Numbered from the stretch's first letter, positions 8,600 to 17,527 are shown. The stretch: DNA of 64,000 bases from JACVCS01 sp038328575 (GCA_038328575.1 JBBQMD010000004.1:36161-100160), one strand, 5' to 3'. Notes: a model not told the origin generated them from the letters alone. Translations and numbers: made by a program.

Positions 8600-8605
8600 T
8601 ATCCT
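8600..8605 (+). promoter_or_regulatory. TANNNT -10-like element (TATCCT) before M20 peptidase
   Basis: TATCCT ends 6 nt before the ATG at 8612, and no Shine-Dalgarno sequence lies between. Confidence 0.5.
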
Positions 8606-8611
8606 GCGAGC

Positions 8612-9856
8612 ATGGCTCTGACCCCGCTCGAATCGCGCATCGCCGCCGCCATCTCCGCGCGCCACGCAACCCTGCTCAGCGACCTCCGCACCTTCGTCGA
8701 TATCCCCACCGGGATGGGCCATAAGCAAGGCCTCGACGAAACTCGCGAGCGCCTCGTCGACCGCTGCACCGCCCTCGGCGCCGCCCCCGAGTTCACGCCG
8801 GGCGATCCGCGCCCGACATGGCTCGACTCTCGCGCCATTCAGGCCGGCCGCGCCATCGACCTCGCGCCCGACGCGACCTCCCCCCCACCACCCCCCACCG
8901 TCGTCTGCCGTCGCCCCGGCACCCCCGCCTCCCCCAGCGTCCTCATCGCCGGCCATCTCGACACCGTTCACGATCCCCGCGGCCCCTTCACCCGCCTCTC
9001 CATCGACCCCTCCGGCACCCGCGCCACTGGCCCCGGCTGCGCCGACATGAAGGGCGGCCTCGTCATCGCCATCACCGCGCTCGAAGCCCTCGCCGAAGTC
9101 AACGCCGCCTCGTCCTGGTCGTTCATGCTCAACAGCGACGAAGAGACCGGCTCGTTTCACTCCGATCGCGCCCTCCGCGCCGAAGCCGCCAGCGGGCGCT
9201 ATCGCGCCGCCATCGCCCTCGAACCCGCCATGAGCAAGGGCGAGCTCGCCATCTCCCGCGGCGGTAGCGGCCAGCTCATGCTCCACGCCCTGGGCCGCCA
9301 GGCCCACGTCGGTCGTGACTTCACCGCCGGGCGCAGCGCCACCGTCGCGCTCTGCGACCGCGTCCTCAAAGCGCACGCCATGAGCGATGCCGTTTCCGGC
9401 GTCTGCGTCAACATCTCGCCCATCCACTGCGACCAACCCACTAATGTCGTCAGCGCTAGCGCTCTGGCCTGGGGCAACGTCCGCTATCCCTCGCCGAAAA
9501 GTGGCGACGCGCTGCGTTCACGCCTCGAAGCGCTCAACGACCCGCCAGACGCGATGCCCCGCGTTGAAGTTCGCACCACCTTCAACCGCCCCGCCAAGCC
9601 CGTCACCCCGGAAACCGAGTCGCTCGCGCTCGCCGCCCGCGAAGTCGCCGAAGCCCTGGGCCAATCGCTCCCATTCAACACCACCGCCGGCGTCTGCGAT
9701 GGCAACAACCTCCAAGCCGCTGGCCTCCCCACCATCGACACCCTGGGCGTCCGCGGCGGCGGCCTCCACACCCTCGACGAATGGATCGACCTCCCCTCCC
9801 TCGTCGAGCGCTGCCAACTCCTCGCCATCCTCATCCACCGCCAAAGCAACGCATAA
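8612..9856 (+). CDS. M20 family metallopeptidase (glutamate carboxypeptidase-like)
   Basis: A 414-residue di-zinc amidohydrolase of the M20/ArgE/DapE family, predicted cytoplasmic. AGHLDTVHDP (about residue 112) supplies the first metal His and catalytic Asp, GPGCADMKGGLVIAI the bridging Asp, and NSDEETGSFHS the catalytic Glu pair. A dimerisation domain with GRQAHVGRDFTAGRSA follows, and the distal metal His is in GGGLHTLDEW near the C-terminus. The order and spacing fit glutamate carboxypeptidase-like members, which cleave C-terminal Glu or related acyl-amino acids; the true substrate cannot be read from sequence. A Pro run near residue 90 (SPPPPPP) is a lineage insertion. It follows the sigma operon by 29 nt but has its own -10-like element, so it may be transcribed separately. 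Confidence 0.88.
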   Translation: MALTPLESRIAAAISARHATLLSDLRTFVDIPTGMGHKQGLDETRERLVDRCTALGAAPEFTPGDPRPTWLDSRAIQAGRAIDLAPDATSPPPPPTVVCRRPGTPASPSVLIAGHLDTVHDPRGPFTRLSIDPSGTRATGPGCADMKGGLVIAITALEALAEVNAASSWSFMLNSDEETGSFHSDRALRAEAASGRYRAAIALEPAMSKGELAISRGGSGQLMLHALGRQAHVGRDFTAGRSATVALCDRVLKAHAMSDAVSGVCVNISPIHCDQPTNVVSASALAWGNVRYPSPKSGDALRSRLEALNDPPDAMPRVEVRTTFNRPAKPVTPETESLALAAREVAEALGQSLPFNTTAGVCDGNNLQAAGLPTIDTLGVRGGGLHTLDEWIDLPSLVERCQLLAILIHRQSNA

Positions 9857-9928
9857 TCACAATCACACGCCCGCGCCCCTCGTGCCCATATCCGCCCACG
9901 CCCCTGATCCCTCCGCCCCAGATTCCTG

Positions 9929-9952
9929 GATCCCTCGATCCCTAGATCCCTT
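9929..9952. repeat. short tandem repeat, period 8 (GATCCCTN x3)
   Basis: Three consecutive GATCCCT units at 9929, 9937 and 9945, each followed by a different base, with a further unit at 9905. They lie between the convergent M20 and MBL genes. Nothing indicates a function. Confidence 0.7.
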
Positions 9953-9973
9953 CCCTTCCCCGAGATCTCTTCC

Positions 9974-10966
9974 TTACTCCCCCACCAACTCCCACCACCC
10001 CTTCCCATTCCCTCGCACCGTAAACATCGCCCCGCCCGCCTCGTGATCCAGGCACAGCACCCACCCTCGCGCCGCGGCTTCGCGTAAGAACCATCCTCGC
10101 GTCACGCTGCTGGTATACGGCTCGACGTCGTACGCCAGCGAATACGCCTGCCCAACGTGCGCCGCCGTGGGCATGACGTCCGGCGTGAAGACGACGCTGC
10201 GTCCGCCCGGCTCGACGAATCGGACCGCCTGCTGACCCCAGGTGTGCCCCGGCGTCTGAAACACAAACACACCCGGCATCACTTCCGTCTCGCGCAGCTC
10301 CTGCGGCGCCAGCGGCTCGTCATTCTTCTGCACCACCGTCCCCGGCGCGAACGCCGGCATCGAGTCCACCAGCGACACCTGCTCGCGGATCGGCTCGATG
10401 TTGTCAGCGAAGTACGTTCGCGTCATCACGCTCCGATTGCTCAGCGCATCCAGCCACTCGCGCCGCTGAACAAACACCTTCGCGTTCGGAAACGACCGCT
10501 TCACACCGTGCTCGGCGCGCGATCCGCCAAAGCTCGATGCCGGCCCCGTCCAATCTGGCGTCTCGCCCGCGCGTGCCAGCCGCGTCAGCCCCCCCGCGTG
10601 ATCAAAATGCAAGTGTGTCACGCACACACCCCCGATGTCCTCCGCACCGCAGCCCACCTCGTTCAAAGCGTCCAGCACGCTGCGCGTACCCATCGCAAAT
10701 ACGTCGCGGTTCTTCTCGTCAAACTTGTCGCCGCTGCCGGTCTCGATGAGCACACGCTTCGGCGCGTGCAGCTTCGTTCCCTCGAGCGCGTCGCCCACGC
10801 GTTCCAGCAGCAGACAGTTGTGCTGCACCGTGATCCGCCCCTTCTCATCCGGGCTCACGGCCCGAGTCCACACCGCGCGCGGAATCAGGCCAAACATCGA
10901 GCCGCCATCAAGTCGAAACTCACCCGCCCGCAGCAGCGTGTACCGGTATCGAACGTCGTTGATCAT
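9974..10966 (-). CDS. MBL-fold metallohydrolase (lactonase/AttM-like)
   Basis: A 330-residue metallo-beta-lactamase-fold hydrolase, predicted cytoplasmic. The zinc motif HxHxDH appears as THLHFDHAGGL near residue 115; later ligands are in QTPGHTWGQQAVRF, TPDVMPTAAH and CLDHEAGG. The N-terminal MFGLIPRAVW and the separation of motifs resemble quorum-quenching lactonase-type members and related planctomycete hydrolases. The substrate is unknown. ATG at 10966 is preferred over one at 11002 because a TACCAT hexamer sits exactly 6 nt upstream of it, matching the leaderless pattern used elsewhere here. The gene is divergent from the E2 gene and converges on the M20 gene. Confidence 0.88.
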   Translation of the reverse strand: MINDVRYRYTLLRAGEFRLDGGSMFGLIPRAVWTRAVSPDEKGRITVQHNCLLLERVGDALEGTKLHAPKRVLIETGSGDKFDEKNRDVFAMGTRSVLDALNEVGCGAEDIGGVCVTHLHFDHAGGLTRLARAGETPDWTGPASSFGGSRAEHGVKRSFPNAKVFVQRREWLDALSNRSVMTRTYFADNIEPIREQVSLVDSMPAFAPGTVVQKNDEPLAPQELRETEVMPGVFVFQTPGHTWGQQAVRFVEPGGRSVVFTPDVMPTAAHVGQAYSLAYDVEPYTSSVTRGWFLREAAARGWVLCLDHEAGGAMFTVRGNGKGWWELVGE

Positions 10967-10972
10967 GCCGCG

Positions 10973-10978
10973 ATGGTA
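10973..10978 (-). promoter_or_regulatory. TANNNT -10-like element (TACCAT) before MBL hydrolase
   Basis: On the minus strand TACCAT ends 6 nt before the ATG at 10966, with no Shine-Dalgarno sequence. Confidence 0.45.
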
Positions 10979-11124
10979 TTGCCCCGTGCCAGCAGCGCTC
11001 ATCTTCTGGCCCCCTCGCCCGTCACCCCTCGCCCCTTCCCCTTCGGGTATGCTTCCCGTCCACTCGTTCGGAGCTCCGCCTCCGCCTCGCGCTCCCGTTC
11101 CCTCTTTGCTTGGAAGACCTCATC

Positions 11125-12597
11125 ATGGCCCACGCCAAGACCGCCGCGAACCCCAACGACTTCATCCTCCCAGACCTGGGCGAGGGCGTACACGAAGCCG
11201 AGCTTCTCAAGTGGCGCGTCTCCGTCGGCCAGGTCGTCAAGGAGCACGACATCCTCGCCGACATGGAGACCGACAAAGCCGTCGTCGAGGTTCCCTCCCC
11301 GCGCGACGGCACCATTGCCGCGCTGCACGGCGGCGAAGGCGAAGTCCTCCACGTCGGCAACGCGCTGGTCACCTTCGCCGACGCCCCGGGCTCTGCCGGC
11401 CCCGCCGCCATCGAAGCCAAGATCCACGGCAAGTCCGACCAAGTCGCCCAGATCGCCGCAAACCTCCCCACCAACGGCACCAAGCTCCCCAAGAGCGAAG
11501 AAGCCCGCGAAGACGCCGGCACAGTCGTCGGCGCCGTCGGCACCGAACTTGGCGGCGTCTCCCGCACCGATGGCAAGGCCCTGGCCACTCCCGCCGTCCG
11601 CCGCCTCGCCCGCGACCTCGGCGTCGAGATCGACGCCATCAACGGCACCGGCATGGGCGGCCGCGTCACCGACAAAGACGTCCGCGCCGCCCAAAGTGGC
11701 TCCGCGCCCCGCGTCGGCTCCGCCGCCCCCGTATCTGCAAAGTCCGGCGCGCCCTCGCGTGCCCCCGCACCCGCCGCTCGCCCTTCCACCGGCGGCAAGC
11801 CCTCGTCGGACAATGACCTCTACGCCGCGCTCCAGACCCCAGCGCCGCGCGCCAGCGCCCCCTCGCCCGCCCGCACCGAGAACCGCACCGACGCCCCGGG
11901 CGACACCCAGCGCATCCCCTTCCGGGGGGTGCGCCGCACCATCGCCAACCGCCTGCGCGAGAGCATCACCCAAACCGTCCACTTCACCGTCATGGACGAG
12001 GCTGATGTCTCCGCCCTCGAGAGCCTCCGCAAAAAGCTCGCCGCCGCCAGCGGCGAAAAGGTCAGCTTCCTCCCCTTCGTCGCCGCCGCCGTATGCCGCT
12101 GCCTCGCTGGCGAGTTCTCGCAGTTCAACTCGACCTCCGACGACGCCAACGAGGAAATCGTCCGCCACCGCGCCGTTCACCTGGGCATCGCCACCGACAC
12201 CGACAACGGCCTGATGGTTCCGGTGATCCGTGATTGTGACAAGCTCGGCGTGCTCGAGATCAGTCGAAACATCGCTCACGTCGCCCAGGCCGCCCGCGCC
12301 CGCACAGCCAGCCGCGAGATGCTGATGGGCAGCACGTTCACGATCAGCAACGTGGGCAGCCACGCCGGCCGCTTCGCGACGCCGATCATCAACTACCCCG
12401 AGGTGGGCATCCTCGCCGTGGGCCGGGCCCGCGATGGCGTCGTCGTGCGGCAAGGCGGAATCGCCGTCGGCAAGCTCCTGCCCCTCAGTCTCGCCTGCGA
12501 CCATCGCGTCGTGGACGGGGCCGCCGCCGCCCTCATGCTCGCCCGCCTGATCGAATTGCTCCAATCCCCCGACCAACTGCTCGGCCCCGCCCGCTAG
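11125..12597 (+). CDS. 2-oxo acid dehydrogenase complex dihydrolipoamide acyltransferase (E2)
   Basis: The 490-residue E2 core subunit moves an acyl group from the lipoyl arm to CoA. Domains in order: one lipoyl domain (about residues 12-88) with the lipoylated Lys51 in METDKAVVEVP; a peripheral subunit-binding domain near 155-195 (ATPAVRRLARDLGVEID then GTGMGGRVTDKDV); Ala/Pro/Ser-rich linkers; and a catalytic domain from about residue 260 ending with the active-site CDHRVVDGAAAA. It could belong to the pyruvate or branched-chain complex; sequence alone does not decide. E1 and E3 genes are not nearby, which is unusual. The start ATG has only a weak GGAAG upstream. The stop codon (TAG) lies within the predicted -10 element of thyX. 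Confidence 0.92.
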   Translation: MAHAKTAANPNDFILPDLGEGVHEAELLKWRVSVGQVVKEHDILADMETDKAVVEVPSPRDGTIAALHGGEGEVLHVGNALVTFADAPGSAGPAAIEAKIHGKSDQVAQIAANLPTNGTKLPKSEEAREDAGTVVGAVGTELGGVSRTDGKALATPAVRRLARDLGVEIDAINGTGMGGRVTDKDVRAAQSGSAPRVGSAAPVSAKSGAPSRAPAPAARPSTGGKPSSDNDLYAALQTPAPRASAPSPARTENRTDAPGDTQRIPFRGVRRTIANRLRESITQTVHFTVMDEADVSALESLRKKLAAASGEKVSFLPFVAAAVCRCLAGEFSQFNSTSDDANEEIVRHRAVHLGIATDTDNGLMVPVIRDCDKLGVLEISRNIAHVAQAARARTASREMLMGSTFTISNVGSHAGRFATPIINYPEVGILAVGRARDGVVVRQGGIAVGKLLPLSLACDHRVVDGAAAALMLARLIELLQSPDQLLGPAR

Positions 12598-12600
12598 ACT
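12595..12600 (+). promoter_or_regulatory. TANNNT -10-like element (TAGACT) before thyX
   Basis: TAGACT overlaps the E2 stop codon and ends 6 nt before the thyX ATG at 12607. No Shine-Dalgarno sequence is seen. Confidence 0.45.
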
Positions 12601-12606
12601 CGCGAC

Positions 12607-13665
12607 ATGAACGCCCGGACCAACGCGGACGAGAGAGCCACAGTGAAGATCGACATCACGCCCCTCGCTGGCCCTCCCGGCGTCCTTGACCCGCACGCCG
12701 CACCCGCTGGCACTGCAAACGCCCCCGTAGATTCGGCGCGCCTCGGGCGACAGAGCGGTGCGCCGATCATCCGTGTACCCCACGAGTCGCCCCATGTTGA
12801 CGTCATGGGCGGCTCACTCCGCCACGAGATCAAATGTCTCGACCACGGCTTCATCGCCCTGGTTGACGCCATGCCCCGCCTCGTTCCCCAAGGCCAGACC
12901 GCCGACGCCGCGATCGTTCAGGCCGCCCGCGTCAGCTATGGCCAAGGCACCAAAAAAATCTCCGAAGACCGCGGCCTCATCCGCTACCTCCTCCGCCACC
13001 GCCACACCACACCCTTCGAGATGGTCGAGTTCAAGTTCCACGTCGCGATGCCGATCTTCATCGCTCGCCAGTGGATCCGCCACCGCACCGCCAACGTCAA
13101 CGAATACTCCGGTCGCTACAGCCTCATGCCCGACCGCTTCTACCGCCCCAGCGTGGACCAGGTCCGCAAGCAGAGCAAGAGCAACCGCCAGGGCGGCGAA
13201 GAGCTCTTCACCAACCAGCCCGACTCGCCGCAAGAGGCCCTGACCGCTCAGGAGTTTCTAGATTATCTCGCCCAGAGCGAGAAGCTCTACGAGCAGTACA
13301 CCAAGCTCAACGAAAAGGGCGTGAGCCGCGAGCTGGCCCGCATCGGCCTGCCGGTCAGCCTCTACACAGAGTGGTACTGGAAGTGTGACCTGCACAACAT
13401 CCTGCGCTTCCTCTCACTGCGGATGGATTCTCACGCGCAAATGGAAATCCGCGTCTTCGCCCAGGCGATGCACGACCTGATCGAGCCGATCGTCCCGATC
13501 ACCTGCGAAGCCTTCGGCGACTATGAGATCGACAGCGTCCACCTTACCAAGCTTGAACTGGCCGCCCTCCGCGACAAAGCCGCCGGGGGCCTGGGCTTGC
13601 TCGCCAGCGAGAACAAGCGCGAGGCCGAGGAGTGGGAAGCCAAGAAGTCGCGTTTGGGGATCTAG
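12607..13665 (+). CDS. thyX: FAD-dependent thymidylate synthase
   Basis: ThyX methylates dUMP to dTMP using methylenetetrahydrofolate, NADPH and FAD. The ThyX signature RHRTANVNEYSGRYS (RHRx7S) lies near residue 160, and conserved HTTPFEMVEFKFHVA and GLPVSLYTEWYWK segments flank it. Length is 352 residues against a usual 220-300; the first 75 or so residues are a Pro/Ala-rich extension before HEIKCLDHGFIALVDAMPR, so an internal start cannot be excluded. The ATG at 12607 is supported by a TAGACT box 6 nt upstream. No thyA is visible in the window. Confidence 0.95.
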   Translation: MNARTNADERATVKIDITPLAGPPGVLDPHAAPAGTANAPVDSARLGRQSGAPIIRVPHESPHVDVMGGSLRHEIKCLDHGFIALVDAMPRLVPQGQTADAAIVQAARVSYGQGTKKISEDRGLIRYLLRHRHTTPFEMVEFKFHVAMPIFIARQWIRHRTANVNEYSGRYSLMPDRFYRPSVDQVRKQSKSNRQGGEELFTNQPDSPQEALTAQEFLDYLAQSEKLYEQYTKLNEKGVSRELARIGLPVSLYTEWYWKCDLHNILRFLSLRMDSHAQMEIRVFAQAMHDLIEPIVPITCEAFGDYEIDSVHLTKLELAALRDKAAGGLGLLASENKREAEEWEAKKSRLGI

Positions 13666-13758
13666 GCGGTTTGAGGGCAGCGGGTTTTTCTGGCCCCCGC
13701 CCGGTTTATCATCCACACTGTTCAAGGTCTTTCATAAGACTTCCAGGGAGCCTTTCGC

Positions 13759-16386
13759 ATGCCTCAACGTTCGCGCCGTGGTGTCTCGTTCGTCCAGTCG
13801 CCCGCCACCCCCGCGCCCCTCAGCGTGGCCGGTCGCCTTTCGGGCGCACTCCGCCTCGCCCGCGTCATCTTCGCGCTCGCGATCCTGACGTGGCTGGTCA
13901 GCGCGCCCCTGCCCCTCGCCCGCGCCCAAGTCAACGGCTTCGCCCAGCCGGTCGTCGTCGAGCAGCTCACGGTCTCGACCACCGGCGGCAACTGCCGCGT
14001 GTTCCTGACGACCGTCGATCTGCTCGACCCGCGCGTCAGCATCAAGACCACCGGGGCCATCGTCAACCCGCCCGCCGGCGCCGACAGCACGCTGATCACC
14101 GTCCCCGCTTGGCGAACCGCCAACAACGCGCGCGTCGCCATCAACGCCAACTTCTTCAGCACCCTGACCGGCGGCAACGCCGACATCCTGGGCCTCAGCG
14201 TCAGCAACGGCACCGTCGTCTCCCCGGCGCGCCTCTTCGGCACCGGCAACCCCGACCCAGCCATCGTCTTCGGCGACGACCGCCTCGCCAAAGTCGACTA
14301 CATCGCCCCGGGCGCGACCGCCGGCGTCCACAACGCCGTCGCCGGCATCGGCCCCAGTGCCACCGACGCAGTCCTCGGCACGCTGCTGGTCACCGACGGC
14401 CAAAACACCGGCGCCACCGCACGCGTGGACCCGCTCAATCGAAACCCGCGCACCGCCATCGGCGTGAGCCGCGATGGCACGCGCCTGTTTCTCTTCGTCG
14501 TTGACGGGCGTCAGGCCTCCAGCGTCGGCATGACCCTCCCTGAAGTCGCTGACTTCCTCATCAAGCGCGGCGTCTGGCGCGCCATCAACCTTGATGGTGG
14601 CGGCTCTTCCTCCTTCGTCGCCCGCCTCGATAACAACTCCACCCTGCAAAACATTCCCAGCGACACCGGCAACGCTTTCCGCGGCGTCGCCAACCACCTG
14701 GGAATCATGGTCAACGGCACCTTCACCGGCGGCACCGAGCGCGTCCGGCGTCCGATCCGCGGCGTCTGGCTCCGCCCGCCCGGCGCGCCGGGCCAGACTG
14801 GCGACCTCGCCCTGCTGGACAGCAAGATGGCGACGCTCGCAGCGAACGGGATTCGCGACCTGTTTCTTGAGGCTCTCTTTTGGGGCAAAGAGACCGGCCA
14901 AACCGGCGTCTTCCCCGGGCACGCGTTCACCAACAACACCGGCGACTACCTAGCGCAGGCGATCCAGCTTGCGAACAAGAACGGCATCCGCCTGCACGCC
15001 TGGTGCGAGACCGGCTACCTCGATTTCGGCACCAATCCATCGGCTTTGCTCACCGCCAACCCCGGCTGGGTCGTCAAGAACATTGACCAGACCCCCGACC
15101 CGCAGACCGGCGTGCCCGTGACCGGCGACATTGACTTCCAGCGTTTCGTCAACCTCGGCAACCCGGGCGTGCGCACGCAACTCAACTCGTACTTCACCGC
15201 CATGGCCAACAAATACGTCAGCCTCGAAGGGATCCAGGCAGACTACCACTTCTTCCCGCTAGCGCCCAGCAGCGCCGCGCCGTGGAGCTACGACGACTGG
15301 GCCCGCGGCGCGTACCAGGCCCAGTTTGGCGTGGACCCGCAGTCCTTCGCCAACACCGCCGGCACCACCTTCCACACCAACTGGCTCGCTTGGAACCGCA
15401 ACAACGTCACGCAGGCGCTGGTGCAGATCGGCGACGCGACGCGGGCCGTCTCGCCGAGCATCAGCCTGTCGAGCGTCGCCTTCGCGGATTGGTCCAGCGC
15501 GTTTCACCGCAGCAAGATGATCGACCTGCCCAGTTGGGGCACGACCAACGCCAGCGACATGTACTTCTTCATGGCCTACTTCACCATCTCCGGCACGTCG
15601 GTGACCCAGATCAACGCCGGGATCGCCGCGATCCAGGCCGATGTCGATCGCGCCAAGACTGCCTTGCCGGGCAAGCGCGCCATCGCGGGCCTTGCCAACC
15701 TCACCGACATCCTTCGCCTGAACGTCACGCAACAGCTGAACGCCATCAAGGGTCGCGGCGTTGAAGACTTCGCCTGGTTCGAAGCCAACACCATGATCGC
15801 CAACCCCGGCATGCTCACCATGCTCAACACCTGGGTGAGTTCCACCGCCACCAAGCAACTGGGCGATCTGAACAACGACGGGTATCTGGATCAGCGCGAT
15901 ATCACGCTCTTTGACGCGCTCTTCACCGGCACGCCCATCACGCCCCCGGGCGTCAACACACGCTACGACCTCAACGCCGACAACACCATCAACGCGGTCG
16001 ATCGCGTCGAGCTCCTGCGCCTCTTCAAGCGCAGCGTCTTCGGCGAAGACGGTGCCGTGGACTCACGCGACCTGCGCGCCCTGAACCTCGCCCGCACCAA
16101 CGGCAACGGCACCATCCCCGCCATCCTCAACCGATGGGACCTCAACGCCGACGGCAAGGTCAATGATCTTGACGCCCAGATCCTGCGTGACAACGCGACC
16201 ACCGACCTCTCGCTGCTCACCGACATCAACAACGACGGCGTGCGGAACATTGATGACGTCTACGCACAGTTCGCAATCCCCGCCGATGTCAATCGCGATG
16301 GCGTGATCGACTCTCAGGATCAGATCGAGTTCATCGCGAGTTTTCGCCAGTTCGAAGCCACCGACAGCCGCGGCGTGCAGCGATGA
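13759..16386 (+). CDS. secreted phosphodiester glycosidase (NAGPA/DUF2233) - GHL10-like fusion with dockerin-type repeats
   Basis: An 875-residue exported protein. A long signal sequence occupies residues 1-56, with hydrophobic core RVIFALAILTWLVSAPLPLA and Ala-rich cleavage region. Residues 60-330 match the phosphodiester glycosidase fold (INANFFS, RTAIGVSRDG, NLDGGGSSSFVA). Residues 335-690 begin RPIRGVWLRPPG and contain LEALFWGKETG, GIRLHAWCETGYLDFG, EGIQADYHFFPL and MYFFMAYFT, typical of the family-10-like glycoside hydrolases (DUF187). The C-terminal 170 residues hold several Ca-binding dockerin/EF-hand-like loops (LGDLNNDGYLDQRD, DLNADGKVNDLD, DVNRDGVIDSQD). Such a protein probably attacks an extracellular polysaccharide. 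An AGGGAG site lies 9 nt before the ATG. Confidence 0.85.
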   Translation: MPQRSRRGVSFVQSPATPAPLSVAGRLSGALRLARVIFALAILTWLVSAPLPLARAQVNGFAQPVVVEQLTVSTTGGNCRVFLTTVDLLDPRVSIKTTGAIVNPPAGADSTLITVPAWRTANNARVAINANFFSTLTGGNADILGLSVSNGTVVSPARLFGTGNPDPAIVFGDDRLAKVDYIAPGATAGVHNAVAGIGPSATDAVLGTLLVTDGQNTGATARVDPLNRNPRTAIGVSRDGTRLFLFVVDGRQASSVGMTLPEVADFLIKRGVWRAINLDGGGSSSFVARLDNNSTLQNIPSDTGNAFRGVANHLGIMVNGTFTGGTERVRRPIRGVWLRPPGAPGQTGDLALLDSKMATLAANGIRDLFLEALFWGKETGQTGVFPGHAFTNNTGDYLAQAIQLANKNGIRLHAWCETGYLDFGTNPSALLTANPGWVVKNIDQTPDPQTGVPVTGDIDFQRFVNLGNPGVRTQLNSYFTAMANKYVSLEGIQADYHFFPLAPSSAAPWSYDDWARGAYQAQFGVDPQSFANTAGTTFHTNWLAWNRNNVTQALVQIGDATRAVSPSISLSSVAFADWSSAFHRSKMIDLPSWGTTNASDMYFFMAYFTISGTSVTQINAGIAAIQADVDRAKTALPGKRAIAGLANLTDILRLNVTQQLNAIKGRGVEDFAWFEANTMIANPGMLTMLNTWVSSTATKQLGDLNNDGYLDQRDITLFDALFTGTPITPPGVNTRYDLNADNTINAVDRVELLRLFKRSVFGEDGAVDSRDLRALNLARTNGNGTIPAILNRWDLNADGKVNDLDAQILRDNATTDLSLLTDINNDGVRNIDDVYAQFAIPADVNRDGVIDSQDQIEFIASFRQFEATDSRGVQR

Positions 16387-16402
16387 ATCTCGCGCCAGGC
16401 GG

Positions 16403-16408
16403 TATGCT
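16403..16408 (+). promoter_or_regulatory. TANNNT -10-like element (TATGCT) before ROK-like kinase
   Basis: TATGCT ends 6 nt before the ATG at 16415, with no Shine-Dalgarno sequence. Confidence 0.5.
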
Positions 16409-16414
16409 CGACGC

Positions 16415-17311
16415 ATGAACGGCACAACGCTCGGATTGGACATCGGCGGAACGTCCGTCAAGGGCGTGCTCATGCGTGACGCCCACGTCACGCGTCGTTC
16501 GCAGTCCTCGCGATATCACCGTCCGGACGCGACGGGTATCGCGAACGCCCTGCGCGAGGCCCTGATCGCACTGACCGCCGGCGCACCGGAAGACGCGCCC
16601 AGCGGATGTGTCGGGCTCTGCGCCCCGGGCCTGATCGATGCGCAGACCACACGCGTTGAAACCTCGATGAACATCCCGGGCCTGGTTGGCACGCGGCTTG
16701 ACGAACTGCTCTCACGGGTCATGAACCGTCCGTTCACCGGGGTTCGGATCGTCAGCGACGCCCTTGCCGCCGCGACAGACTTTCGCACGGTCGCGACGCC
16801 GTTGATCGACGGTCGCTTGCTGGCGATCTCGCTGGGCACCGGCGTAGGGATGGCAATCCTTGAGCCCGACGGAACGCAACTCACCGTGAACCCCGGGACG
16901 TCCGGGCACCTGGGGCAGATCGATGTCTCCCTCAACGACCACGCCCCGATCGGGCCTGACGGCGGGCGTGGTTCGCTGGAGGCATACATCGGGCTCCCGG
17001 CGTTGCGGACGCGTTACGCCGAGCGCCTGGGGCCGTCACTCAGCCGCGCCCGCCTGAGCGATGCACCGATTCGAGCCCTGGTGCGAGCGATCCGGATCGC
17101 GCACGCGATTTATCGGCCTCACTGCGTCGCGCTGCTGGGGGGCGTGGGCATCGCGATCGGCGAGTCTCCGGCTGGAGCGGCGCTGCACGAGAAGATCAGC
17201 GACGGTTTGACGAGCCTGGCCCGACCGGGCTGGCGGCTGGAGTTTGCCCACGACGGGCATCACGCCGCGGCGGGGGCCGCTCGCCTGGCAGAGGTCGGTC
17301 ATTTCCCCTAA
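16415..17311 (+). CDS. ROK-family sugar kinase-like protein lacking the zinc motif
   Basis: A 298-residue actin-fold kinase, probably acting on a hexose or amino sugar in the cytoplasm. The ATP phosphate loop is LGLDIGGTSVKGVLM at the N-terminus; GCVGLCAPGLID and ISLGTGVGMAIL (second phosphate motif) are present, and VSDALAAATDF should carry the catalytic Asp. The Cys-rich zinc signature typical of ROK proteins is missing: the corresponding stretch reads GPDGGRGSLEAYIG. This suggests an early-diverging ROK-like or BcrAD/glucokinase-type member. The ATG is supported by a TATGCT box 6 nt upstream. It lies downstream of the glycosidase fusion, so a link to uptake of released sugars is possible but unproven. 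Confidence 0.75.
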   Translation: MNGTTLGLDIGGTSVKGVLMRDAHVTRRSQSSRYHRPDATGIANALREALIALTAGAPEDAPSGCVGLCAPGLIDAQTTRVETSMNIPGLVGTRLDELLSRVMNRPFTGVRIVSDALAAATDFRTVATPLIDGRLLAISLGTGVGMAILEPDGTQLTVNPGTSGHLGQIDVSLNDHAPIGPDGGRGSLEAYIGLPALRTRYAERLGPSLSRARLSDAPIRALVRAIRIAHAIYRPHCVALLGGVGIAIGESPAGAALHEKISDGLTSLARPGWRLEFAHDGHHAAAGAARLAEVGHFP

Positions 17312-17344
17312 TCAAGTGGTTATCGGTCTGAAGATTAGGGGTTT
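17305..17344 (+). terminator. inverted repeat at the end of the ROK gene
   Basis: CCCCTAATC (17305-17313) pairs perfectly with GATTAGGGG (17333-17341) across a 19-nt loop and is followed by TTTCC. The arm overlaps the stop codon. The T tract is short, so termination is only probable. Confidence 0.4.
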
Positions 17345-17401
17345 CCATATGGTATGACCCCGGTTTGTCGGCTCAAAAGGTGCCTAAAGATCGCGTTATT
17401 T

Positions 17402-17505
17402 TTTACGGGCACTTGCCGCAGTATGTTATAGAATTATGATCCCGATGGTCGGCAGGTGTCTTGCCGACCGGGACAGCCACCAGTTCGCCCGCGCGTCTGC
17501 GGGTC
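17402..17505 (+). promoter_or_regulatory. AT-rich promoter region and structured 5' leader
   Basis: An AT-rich patch with TTTACG (17402-17407) and TATAGA (17427-17432), spacer 19, is a possible promoter for the next gene. The leader then has a perfect 8-bp hairpin (GGTCGGCA 17447-17454 with TGCCGACC 17462-17469) and a smaller stem (CCCGC with GCGGG, about 17485-17500), ending before the AGGAG ribosome binding site. Confidence 0.4.
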
Positions 17506-17527
17506 CCTTGGAAAAGAGGAGAATTTG

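Noticed and set aside
9929..9952. Possible CRISPR from GATCCCT repeats
   Set aside because: Units are 8 bp with no spacers; this is a simple tandem repeat.
10157..12214. 685-codon open frame on the plus strand
   Set aside because: It runs antisense to the MBL gene and out of frame through the E2 gene; low-complexity Ser/Pro/Ala/Arg composition only.
10999..12795. 598-codon open frame on the minus strand
   Set aside because: Antisense to the E2 gene; Gly/Val/Asp-rich artefact with no motif.
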